From Angelakisella sp. (GTDB lineage Bacteria; Bacillota; Clostridia; Oscillospirales; Ruminococcaceae): DNA of 20,800 bases. The DNA lies in NCBI GenBank assembly GCA_022794295.1, contig JAAWEO010000016.1:1-20800 (forward strand), read 5' to 3'. Numbering within the stretch: the first letter of the stretch is position 1; the number at the start of each line of letters is the position of its first letter. A model generated the notes under the pieces. That model searched no databases. It was not told the DNA's origin and worked only from the letters and a program-made list of their open reading frames with translations. Made by a program: the position numbers and the translations under genes. Positions 6,198-13,344 of this stretch are shown one piece after another.

Positions 6198-7037
6198 GTG
6201 GCAAAGAAACCAAGAGAAGAAGGCGCCAGCAATGAATGGATGAATACCTATTCCGACCTTGTGACGCTGCTGATGTGCTTCTTCGTGTTACTATTCAGTA
6301 TGTCCTCGGTGGACGCCGAGAAATGGGAGATGCTGGTGGAGGCCATGGCCGGCGATAAGAACCAGATCGTCGTGGACCCCAATGGCAAGCCCGGCGACGA
6401 CGTCATCGCCGGCAATGTGGGGGATGGCGGCGCGTCAGAAAACGTGGCCGTCTCCGGCGACCCGGCAGATCTCACCGATTTTGACGAGCTTTTTGACTTC
6501 CTCCAGAAGTACATACAGGAAAATGGCCTCTCTGAATCCATCGAGGTGATGAAGAGCGGCGACAACGTGGTGTACATCCGCTTCCGCAACAGCATCTTCT
6601 TCCAGCCGGACAAGGGAACTCTGCTGCCCGAGGCCAAGGAGATCCTGGAGTACCTGGGGAAATGCCTGGTAGCAGTGGAGGACCAGATCTACGTGGTGAG
6701 CATCAACGGCCATACCGCCGATGTTCAGACCCCCGGGGTCTACGTGGTCTCCGACTGGCTCCTCTCCGGGGAGCGTGCCAGCCAGGTGGCAAAATACCTG
6801 GACGAGGAAATGAAGTTTACACCTGCAAAGCTGCGGCCCATGGGGTACGGGAAAAACTTCCCCATTGCCGACAACAACACCCCGGAGGGCCGGGAGCAGA
6901 ACCGCCGGGTGGATATGACCATCGTCCGGGATACCGGCAGCACCGGCGACGTGGAGCAGCAGCTAGCCAGCCTTTTTGACCCGGCCCAATTCCCCAAGAC
7001 CGGCGGGGCGACCGACCTGTTCTCACCCAGCGCGTGA
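6198..7037 (+). CDS. motB: flagellar stator protein MotB
   Basis: MotB anchors the stator to peptidoglycan and carries the ion-binding aspartate. The 279-residue protein has one membrane helix at about residues 18-38. D20 in YSDLVTLLMCFFVLLFS is the equivalent of E. coli D32. The periplasmic plug/linker region is Gly/Asp-rich (about 55-95). The C-terminal OmpA-like peptidoglycan-binding domain spans about 123-242, with INGHTAD at 169-175 and NRRVDMTI at 235-242. I chose GTG 6198 because AAAGGAGG at 6182-6189 is eight bases upstream. The coupling ion (proton or sodium) cannot be settled from the sequence by eye. fliL, which often follows, is absent; fliM comes next. Confidence 0.96.
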   Translation: MAKKPREEGASNEWMNTYSDLVTLLMCFFVLLFSMSSVDAEKWEMLVEAMAGDKNQIVVDPNGKPGDDVIAGNVGDGGASENVAVSGDPADLTDFDELFDFLQKYIQENGLSESIEVMKSGDNVVYIRFRNSIFFQPDKGTLLPEAKEILEYLGKCLVAVEDQIYVVSINGHTADVQTPGVYVVSDWLLSGERASQVAKYLDEEMKFTPAKLRPMGYGKNFPIADNNTPEGREQNRRVDMTIVRDTGSTGDVEQQLASLFDPAQFPKTGGATDLFSPSA

Positions 7038-7099
7038 TGGACAAAAGACCACAAGAGACACCCAGCCGGCCCGGGCCGGAAAGTAAGGAGTGAGATAGT

Positions 7100-8098
7100 T
7101 TGCCGGAACAGTTGTCACAAAGCCAGATTGACGCGCTGCTCAAAAAGATGGCCTCCGGCGGGGAAGACGTCCAGGAAGAAAAGCAGAAGATCAAGGAATA
7201 CGACTTCAAATCCCCGAAGAAATTCACCAAAGAGCAGCTCAAGGCCATGGATGGCCTCTACGAGACCTTTTCCCGGATGCTCGCTTCCTACTTTTCCGGG
7301 CTGCTGCGCACCGTCTGCGAGATCACTGTCGTCCAGATCGAGGAGCAGCGGTATTACGAATACAACAACGCCCTGCCCGATACCGCCCTGGTGGGCCTGG
7401 TAGAGATGCGCCCGGAGAACAAACGCTACGAGGGCAGCACCTTTATTATGGATATGTCCACCTCCCTGGGGTTCTACTTTATCGACAAGGTGCTGGGGGG
7501 GCCGGGGACCGGCTTTAACCTCAGCCGGGACTACACCGATATAGAGATCACCATTTTGGGGAACATCATCGGGAAGATCACCGAGCGCCTTCAGGAGACC
7601 TGGCAGAACAACCTCCCCATCGAGGCGAAGCTGGCCGAGATCCAAACCAACGCCCGGCTCCTGCAGATCTTTGCCCCGGAGGATGTGGTGCTGATCGTCA
7701 TCCTCAATGTAAAGCTGGGCAACCAGGTGGAGGGGAACCTGAATATCTGTATGCCTGCGGAATTCCTGGAATCGGTGATGCACACCTTCAGCCTCCGCTA
7801 TGCCCGCCCTGCCAAACACCAGGACCGGGACAAGGAGGAGCAGAAAAAGCGCATCATCCTGGAAAATGTCTGCGAATCGGATATGGAGCTGCGGGTCATC
7901 TTCGACCGCTTCCAGCTGGAGCTGCGGGACATAATGTCCCTCCAGCCAGACGATGTCATTCCCCTGGCCAAGCGTGTGGACAGCGATGTGCTGATCACCG
8001 TGGACCAGATCCCCTGGTTTACTGCAAAGCTGGGGCAGACAAAGCAAAAGAAGGCGGTCCGCCTGAACGATATTGTAAATGGAGATGAGGTTATCTAA
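7100..8098 (+). CDS. fliM: flagellar motor switch protein FliM (TTG start)
   Basis: FliM is the C-ring switch subunit that receives CheY-P. The N-terminus PEQLSQSQIDALLKKM carries the CheY-P-binding peptide (LSQSQIDALL). The middle CheC-like domain covers about residues 45-225, with YFSGLLRTVCEITV and the LGGPG loop. The C-terminal SpoA-type domain that packs against FliN/FliY is about 250-325. The 332-residue length is normal. TTG 7100 is the start: TAAGGAG at 7084-7090 is nine bases upstream, and the next candidate would remove the CheY peptide. fliY begins at the base after its stop, so the two are probably translated together and made in matching amounts. Confidence 0.96.
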   Translation: MPEQLSQSQIDALLKKMASGGEDVQEEKQKIKEYDFKSPKKFTKEQLKAMDGLYETFSRMLASYFSGLLRTVCEITVVQIEEQRYYEYNNALPDTALVGLVEMRPENKRYEGSTFIMDMSTSLGFYFIDKVLGGPGTGFNLSRDYTDIEITILGNIIGKITERLQETWQNNLPIEAKLAEIQTNARLLQIFAPEDVVLIVILNVKLGNQVEGNLNICMPAEFLESVMHTFSLRYARPAKHQDRDKEEQKKRIILENVCESDMELRVIFDRFQLELRDIMSLQPDDVIPLAKRVDSDVLITVDQIPWFTAKLGQTKQKKAVRLNDIVNGDEVI

Positions 8099-9361
8099 AT
8101 GGCAGACGAAAAAAGCCTGGAGGAGCAGGTCCTCACCAGTCTGGAGATCGATACCATCGGTGAAATACTGAACATCAGCATGGGCTCCGCAGCCACAGCG
8201 GTTTCCACCATGCTGGGCAAGGCGGTGAACATTTCCACCCCCACGGTGGAGGTCCGCAGCTTTAGCAGCATGGACTACGCGGCCCTGGAGCCGGCGGTCC
8301 TGGTGAAGATCAACTATGTGGAAGGCCTTTCCGGGGCCAATGTCATCATCTTCCGCCAGCGGGATATGCAGGTCATCCTGAACCTTCTTATGGGCAACAA
8401 CGAGCCGCCCAGCGATGACTTTGTCTTTGACGAGCTGAGCATGAGCGCTGCCTGCGAGGTCATGAACCAGATGATGGGGGCCTCCGCCACCGCCCTTTCC
8501 GAGTTTTTGGGTATGGTGGTCAATATCTCTACCCCGGAGGCCAGCGTGGTGGACTCCAACAGCACCTACCGGGAGGCGGTCGGGGTGCAGGAGGGGGACG
8601 AGATCGTGGCGGTCTCCTTCCAGATGAATATTGATGACGTAATGGACACCAACTTTGCCAGCATTATGGAGTGCGGACTGGCTAAGGAGATGCTCCAGAA
8701 GGTGATGGGGGATACCCCCATGGAGCCGGAGCCCCTTCCTGCCCCTGCCCCGGCTCCTGTGCCGGAGGTGCCCCAGTCCCCGGCCTATCCGGCCCAGCCT
8801 GCGGCACCGGTGCCCCAGGCGCCCCCCGCCCCTCCGGCGGCGCCGGCAGTCCCGCCCCAGGCACCTCCCCCGGGCTATCCCCCGGAGGCAGCCCAGGGCC
8901 AATACCCCGGGTACCCCCCCTATTACGGTGGCTACCCCGGATATCCCCCCTACCCCTATCCCCAGCAGCCGGGCTATCCCCCCCAGGGACAGCAGCCCCA
9001 GCAGCCGGTTTACCACCAGCCCCCCCTCAATGTCCAGAACACCCAGTTCCCCCAGTTCAGTGTTCAGGGGTCTCCCAACCCCAACCTCAACGGGAACATG
9101 GACCTTCTTATGGGGGTCTCCCTGGATGTCAGCGTGGAGATCGGCTCCGCCAAGCGGAAGATCAAGGAAGTGCTGGAGTTCGGCCAGGGCACGGTGATCG
9201 AGCTGAACAAGCAGGCCGGGGCCCCGGTGGATATTGTGGTCAACGGCAGGCTGCTGGCCAGGGGCGACGTGGTGGTCATCGACGACAACTTCGGTGTGCG
9301 CATCACCGAGATCCTGGGTACCCGGGAGCTTCTGGAGAGCCTGAAGGAAGAAAACCTGTGA
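8099..9361 (+). CDS. fliY: flagellar motor switch phosphatase FliY with Pro/Tyr/Gly-rich linker
   Basis: FliY fuses a CheC-type CheY-P phosphatase to a FliN-type C-ring domain. Both phosphatase sites are kept: E22-N25-P48 (GEILNISMGSAATAV) and E120-N123-P146 (ACEVMNQMMGASATAL). The C-terminal SpoA/FliN domain is at about 333-415 (LLMGVSLDVSVEIGSAKRKI, then VNGRLLARGDVVVIDDNFGV). Two things are odd. The N-terminus lacks the LSQDEIDALL-like peptide found in B. subtilis FliY. Residues 208-328 form a long low-complexity linker that is first Pro/Ala-rich and then has four PGYPP units among Tyr, Gly and Gln. ATG 8099 directly follows the fliM stop, with GGAGATGAGG just upstream. The length of 420 residues, above the usual of about 380, is due to the linker. 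Confidence 0.95.
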   Translation: MADEKSLEEQVLTSLEIDTIGEILNISMGSAATAVSTMLGKAVNISTPTVEVRSFSSMDYAALEPAVLVKINYVEGLSGANVIIFRQRDMQVILNLLMGNNEPPSDDFVFDELSMSAACEVMNQMMGASATALSEFLGMVVNISTPEASVVDSNSTYREAVGVQEGDEIVAVSFQMNIDDVMDTNFASIMECGLAKEMLQKVMGDTPMEPEPLPAPAPAPVPEVPQSPAYPAQPAAPVPQAPPAPPAAPAVPPQAPPPGYPPEAAQGQYPGYPPYYGGYPGYPPYPYPQQPGYPPQGQQPQQPVYHQPPLNVQNTQFPQFSVQGSPNPNLNGNMDLLMGVSLDVSVEIGSAKRKIKEVLEFGQGTVIELNKQAGAPVDIVVNGRLLARGDVVVIDDNFGVRITEILGTRELLESLKEENL

Positions 9362-9458
9362 CCCTGTGGGGGGAGAGCTCCCTCCGCATAACATACAGGG
9401 CCGGATGGCCCCTCCCCTAAAGTCAAAGATTATTAGAATCGCAGAAGGAGACGGAACC

Positions 9459-9821
9459 ATGGGTAAAAAAATTATGCTTGTAGACGATGCAGCATTCATG
9501 AGAATGACCATCAAGAACACCCTGACCAAGGCGGGCTACACCGAGCTTGTGGAGGCCGGGGACGGTCAGCAGGCGGTGGAGACCTACGACAAGGAGCACC
9601 CCGACCTGGTCATTATGGATATCACCATGCCCAACATGGATGGCATCCAGGCCCTCCAGGCCATTAAGGGCAAGGACGCTGGGGCCAAGGTGGTCATGTG
9701 CTCCGCCATGGGCCAGGAGGCCATGGTGGTGGAGGCCATCCGCCTGGGAGCTATGGACTTTATCGTCAAGCCCTTCAAGCCGGACCGCATCCTCCAGACC
9801 GTTCAGAAGATCCTGGGTTAA
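9459..9821 (+). CDS. cheY: chemotaxis response regulator CheY
   Basis: A single-domain receiver of 120 residues that carries the signal from CheA to the switch. All key residues are present: the acid pair D9-D10, phospho-acceptor D54 (LVIMDITMPNMDG), S82 in the Thr/Ser position, and K104 (IVKPF). The N-terminus MGKKIMLVDDAAFMRMT is typical of Firmicutes CheY. ATG 9459 has AGAAGGAG at 9443-9450. The 97-base gap from fliY is one of the larger internal gaps and holds only a weak hairpin (9398-9411). The kinase CheA is not in the window. Phosphatases FliY and CheC are encoded on either side. Confidence 0.95.
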   Translation: MGKKIMLVDDAAFMRMTIKNTLTKAGYTELVEAGDGQQAVETYDKEHPDLVIMDITMPNMDGIQALQAIKGKDAGAKVVMCSAMGQEAMVVEAIRLGAMDFIVKPFKPDRILQTVQKILG

Positions 9822-9851
9822 GCCCCTATGGAGAACGCCGGAGGAGTGGAA

Positions 9852-10247
9852 ATGCTCCAAAACCCGCTGTCGGTGGTTCTTTCCCTGGTGGTGGGGCTGG
9901 TCCTCTTTGTTCTGGTGCTGTTTCTGGCCTGGCTCTGTACCCGGTGGCTGGGCGGCTATTACCGGGCCAGGGGGGCCCAGGGCGGCAGCATCCGGGTGCT
10001 GGAGCGCACGGTCATCGGCCCTGACCGCACCCTGATGGTGGTCCGGGTGGGGGAGCGGGTGCTGCTTTTGGGGGTCACCCCCCAAAATATCAGCCTGGTG
10101 GGGGAGCTTTCCCCCGACGCCTACCCGGAGGAAGGCGGCCCGGAACCCCTTTTGGGGACCACAGACTTTTCCGCAGCCCTTCAGGACGCGGTGAAAAGGT
10201 GGATCCCCGGAAAAAAGCAGGAGGAGCATGGGAACAAGGATGAATAA
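9852..10247 (+). CDS. fliO: flagellar export-gate assembly protein FliO (FliZ-type)
   Basis: A bitopic membrane protein that helps assemble the FliP-FliR export-gate core. It is called FliZ in Bacillus nomenclature. The 131-residue product has one membrane helix near the N-terminus (SLVVGLVLFVLVLFLAWLCT). The FliO-type cytoplasmic region follows, with GGSIRVLERTVIGPDRTLMV, then VVRVGERVLLLGVTPQNI. I chose ATG 9852, with GGAGGAG at 9840-9846; an in-frame ATG at 9828 would add eight residues but has no ribosome site. The position between cheY and fliP is as expected. The end overlaps the fliP start. Confidence 0.88.
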   Translation: MLQNPLSVVLSLVVGLVLFVLVLFLAWLCTRWLGGYYRARGAQGGSIRVLERTVIGPDRTLMVVRVGERVLLLGVTPQNISLVGELSPDAYPEEGGPEPLLGTTDFSAALQDAVKRWIPGKKQEEHGNKDE

Positions 10248-11049
10248 GGTTGCCAAAAAGAAACAAGAGCTCCGACGCCTGGTAAAGCGGTTTCTCCTTT
10301 CCCTGGGGATCACGGTGCTGCTGGCGGTCTGCTGCTCGGTGACCGCCCACGCCGCTTCGGTGACGGTGGATCTGGGCTCCGGGGACGGGACCGCGGCTTC
10401 CTTCGGGGTGCTGGAGGCACTGCTTCTGGTGACCCTTCTGGCCCTTGCCCCCTCCCTGCTGATGATGATGACCAGCTTTACCCGGATCATCATCGTGCTG
10501 TCCTTTCTCCGCAACGCCCTGGGGACCCAGCAGTCCCCGCCCAACCAGGTGCTGGTGGGGCTGGCCCTTTTCCTCACCCTGTTTATCATGTGGCCCACCT
10601 TCAGCCAGATCAACGAGGTGGCTTATGAGCCCTACCGGGACGGGGAGCTGAATATGGAGCAGGCCCTGAACGCGGCGGAACGGCCCATAAAGGAGTTTAT
10701 GGTCCGCCAGGTGTACACCAACGACCTGAACCTGTTCCTCACCATCCAGAACCAGCGCACCGACCAGCAGATCACCATGCCGGACACCCAGGAGGGGCTT
10801 CTGGAGCTGGACATGGCGGTGGTGGTGCCGGCCTTTATCACCAGCGAGCTGAAGCGGGCCTTCACCATGGGCTTTCTCATTTACATCCCCTTCCTGATCA
10901 TTGACATGGTGGTGTCCAGCACCCTTATGTCCATGGGAATGGTGATGCTGCCCCCATCCATGATCTCTCTGCCGTTTAAGATCATGATGTTCGTCCTGGT
11001 GGACGGATGGGGATTGGTGGTGAGCACCCTGGTGACAGGATTCCATTAG
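10228..11049 (+). CDS. fliP: flagellar export-gate protein FliP
   Basis: FliP is the main ring subunit of the export gate (with FliQ and FliR). It has a cleavable signal peptide, the usual FliP feature: a basic N-terminus, then FLLSLGITVLLAVCCSVTA, with a likely cut near residue 42 (AHA). The mature part has canonical motifs: MMMTSFTRIIIVLSFLRNAL, the periplasmic domain, VVVPAFITSELKRAF, and MLPPSMISLPFKIMMFVLVD. The Met gasket that reads Met-Met-Met in Salmonella appears as GMVML, that is Met-Val-Met. ATG 10228 overlaps fliO by 20 bases, but its ribosome site is very close. ATG 10240, inside the fliO stop region, is a fair alternative start. Length is 273 residues as given. Confidence 0.94.
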   Translation: MGTRMNKVAKKKQELRRLVKRFLLSLGITVLLAVCCSVTAHAASVTVDLGSGDGTAASFGVLEALLLVTLLALAPSLLMMMTSFTRIIIVLSFLRNALGTQQSPPNQVLVGLALFLTLFIMWPTFSQINEVAYEPYRDGELNMEQALNAAERPIKEFMVRQVYTNDLNLFLTIQNQRTDQQITMPDTQEGLLELDMAVVVPAFITSELKRAFTMGFLIYIPFLIIDMVVSSTLMSMGMVMLPPSMISLPFKIMMFVLVDGWGLVVSTLVTGFH

Positions 11050-11130
11050 CTTAGAGTCTCTTAGACACATACAATTCGCCGCAGGTTTTTCCACGGCGAT
11101 TTTCCATTCTGCGAAAAGGAAGGTGAAGCC

Positions 11131-11394
11131 ATGACCCAGGGAGATGTGCTGGCGATCCTCCAGGATTCCCTCCTGGTGGCCCTTAAGCTGGCGGCCCCTA
11201 TGCTGGTGGCCAGCATTGCCATCGGCTTGGTCATCGCCATCTTCCAGGCAGCCACCCAGATCCATGAGCAGACCCTTACCTTTGTCCCCAAGGTCCTGGT
11301 CATCGCCCTTTTGCTGATCGTTATGGGTTCCTGGATGATGACCCTGATGAACGACCTGGTCCAACGGCTGTTTCAAATCATGACGAGGCTGTAG
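11131..11394 (+). CDS. fliQ: flagellar export-gate protein FliQ
   Basis: An 87-residue protein with two membrane helices (about 15-37 and 51-73) that winds around the FliP-FliR core. The conserved LKLAAPMLVASIAIGLVIAI segment, FQAATQIHEQTLTFVPK in the cytoplasmic loop, and the second helix are all normal. ATG 11131 has AAGGAAGGTG just upstream. The 81-base gap after fliP is A/T-richer and holds only a weak hairpin (11077-11098). fliR starts four bases after the stop. Confidence 0.95.
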   Translation: MTQGDVLAILQDSLLVALKLAAPMLVASIAIGLVIAIFQAATQIHEQTLTFVPKVLVIALLLIVMGSWMMTLMNDLVQRLFQIMTRL

Positions 11395-11397
11395 GGA

Positions 11398-12186
11398 ATG
11401 CTGGGATTTGCCGATATCTCTATGAACTCCGCCGCCTGGCTGCTGGTCTTTGCCCGGATCGGGGGCCTTTTGGGGATGAACCCCCTCTTTGCCCGACGCA
11501 ACGTTCCGGGGGTGATCCGGGCAGGGCTTACCTTTCTCCTTACCGCCCTGATCGCCCCGGGGGTCATCGTCACCGGCCTTTCCGCCAACAACTCCCTGGA
11601 GCTGGCGGTGGGGATGCTGAAGGAGCTGTTTCTCGGCTTTGCCTGCGGCTACGTGTTTCAGATCTACTACTACCTGCTCTTTTTTGCCGGGGACCTGATG
11701 GATACCCACTTTGGAATGTCCATGGCAAAGGTTTTTGACCCCGGCAGCAGCATTCAGATGTCGGTGTCCAGCACCCTGCTGAATATCCTTTTTATTCTGT
11801 ACATCTTTGCCACAGACAGCCATCTGCTGATGATCCGCATCTTCGCCAACTCCTTCCAGGTGCTTCCCCCGGGGGCCTTTACCTTTTCCCAGGGAAGCGC
11901 GGAGTTTTTCGTCCAGCTGTTTATTGCCACCTTCTCCCTTGCCATCCGTTTGGTCTTTCCCTTTATGGCGGCGGAGTTTGTCCTGGAGCTTTCCATGGGG
12001 GTGCTAATGAAGCTGATCCCCCAGATCCATATTTTTGTCATCAACATCCAGTTCAAGATGCTGCTGGGGCTCCTGCTGCTCCTGGCCTTTGCCGGGCCGG
12101 TGGCCTCCTTTACCGACAACTATATGCGGCTGATGCTGGAAAGCCTGCAATACGCCTTTACCGCCTTCCTGCCGCCGGCGGGATAG
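11398..12186 (+). CDS. fliR: flagellar export-gate protein FliR
   Basis: FliR closes the FliP5-FliR1 export pore. The 262-residue protein has about six hydrophobic helices. Family features are GLLGMNPLFARRNVPGVIRAG near residues 22-42, FFAGDLMDTHFGMSMAKVFDP in the middle, and MKLIPQIHIFVINIQFKM near 200. The gene is separate from flhB, unlike the fliR-flhB fusion of Clostridioides difficile. ATG 11398 comes three bases after the fliQ stop, with AGGGA overlapping the gap, so coupling is likely. A 95-base gap to flhB follows. Confidence 0.95.
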   Translation: MLGFADISMNSAAWLLVFARIGGLLGMNPLFARRNVPGVIRAGLTFLLTALIAPGVIVTGLSANNSLELAVGMLKELFLGFACGYVFQIYYYLLFFAGDLMDTHFGMSMAKVFDPGSSIQMSVSSTLLNILFILYIFATDSHLLMIRIFANSFQVLPPGAFTFSQGSAEFFVQLFIATFSLAIRLVFPFMAAEFVLELSMGVLMKLIPQIHIFVINIQFKMLLGLLLLLAFAGPVASFTDNYMRLMLESLQYAFTAFLPPAG

Positions 12187-12281
12187 CCGCTCCCAAGGCT
12201 CTTTTTGGAGTAGCCGGGGATATGGCAGGGCGGTGTGACACAGCCGTGAACACAGGTTCAGAATAAAGGGGGGATGGAGCC

Positions 12282-13343
12282 GTGGCCGGTGAAAAGACCG
12301 AAAAGGCGACACCCAAACGAAAACAGGACGAACGAAAAAAGGGTAATGTTTTCCAAAGCCGGGAGGTAGGGGTGGTATTCACCCTGCTGGCCTCCTTTTA
12401 CAGCCTGAAATATCTGGGGCCCTACCTCCTCAGCGCCATCGAGTGGAGCATCCACCGGTTTTTCAATTATGCAGCCACCATGGACCGGCTGGCCGATTCC
12501 GACCTGACCCAGCTTTTTTTCCAGGGGTGCGGGGTCTACCTTGTGGCGGCAATGCCGCTGCTGATGATCAGCGGCCTGGTGGCTATTGTCTCCACCATGG
12601 CCCAGACCCGGGGGCTTTTTACCATGAAAAGCGCCGCCCCCAAGTTCAACCGCCTGAACCCCATCGAGGGGTTCAAAAAGATGTTTTCCCTCCGGGGGAT
12701 CGTAGAGCTTCTCAAATCCCTTGCCAAGATCATCGTCCTGGGATATATCATCTGGCTCCAGTTCCGGGACGAATTTTGGATGTTCCCCCGGCTGATGGAT
12801 ATGGAACCCCTCCAGGCCATGGCCTATACTGGCAGCATCGTGCTGGAGATCGCCAAATCCGCTACCATCATCATGGTCTTTGTGGCCGCCGCCGACTACT
12901 TTTACCAGTGGTGGGACTACGAAAAGAACCTGCGCATGAGCAAGCAGGAACTGAAAGAGGAGTACAAACAGACCGAAGGTGACCCCCAGGTAAAGGGAAA
13001 GATCCGGGAACGCCAGCAGGCCCAGGCCCGCCAGCGTATGATGCAGAAGGTCCCGGGAGCCGATGTGGTCATCCGAAATCCCACCCACTACGCCGTGGCC
13101 ATCCAGTACGATCCGGAGCGGAACAACGCCCCGGTGGTGGTGGCAAAGGGTGCGGACAGCCTGGCCCTGCGCATTGTGGCAGTGGCCGAGGAAAACGGCG
13201 TCTTTGTGACCGAAAACAAACCGCTGGCCCGCGGTCTTTACGAGGCGGTGGATCTGGACCGGGAGATCCCGGACCGCTTTTACCAGCCTGTGGCCGAGCT
13301 GCTGGCGTTCGTTTATAGCCTGAAGAAGAAGGAACTGAAGTAG
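12282..13343 (+). CDS. flhB: flagellar export switch protein FlhB
   Basis: FlhB sets the order of export and autocleaves during the hook-to-filament switch. The 353-residue protein begins AGEKTEKATPKRKQDERKKG, the classic basic N-terminus. Four membrane segments follow, between about residues 30 and 207, then a cytoplasmic domain. The autocleavage site NPTH is intact at 266-269 (VVIRNPTHYAVAI), cut between N266 and P267. I chose GTG 12282 because AGGGGGG at 12267-12273 lies eight bases upstream and the nearby ATG at 12274 is out of frame. It acts with FliK. The stop is one base before the flhA start. Confidence 0.96.
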   Translation: MAGEKTEKATPKRKQDERKKGNVFQSREVGVVFTLLASFYSLKYLGPYLLSAIEWSIHRFFNYAATMDRLADSDLTQLFFQGCGVYLVAAMPLLMISGLVAIVSTMAQTRGLFTMKSAAPKFNRLNPIEGFKKMFSLRGIVELLKSLAKIIVLGYIIWLQFRDEFWMFPRLMDMEPLQAMAYTGSIVLEIAKSATIIMVFVAAADYFYQWWDYEKNLRMSKQELKEEYKQTEGDPQVKGKIRERQQAQARQRMMQKVPGADVVIRNPTHYAVAIQYDPERNNAPVVVAKGADSLALRIVAVAEENGVFVTENKPLARGLYEAVDLDREIPDRFYQPVAELLAFVYSLKKKELK

Positions 13344-13344
13344 A

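Noticed and set aside
9362..9458. Possible internal promoter before cheY
   Set aside because: The gap has an AT-rich stretch (TTATTAGAAT), but no -35 and -10 pair with good spacing could be found.
7115..9529. Antisense open frame of 804 codons opposite fliM, fliY and cheY
   Set aside because: Same cause: strong codon bias of the real genes leaves few stops on the other strand. It has no ribosome site or recognisable motif.
11410..11420. GCCGATAT resembling a sigma-D -10 element
   Set aside because: It lies inside fliR and has no TAAA element 15 bases upstream.
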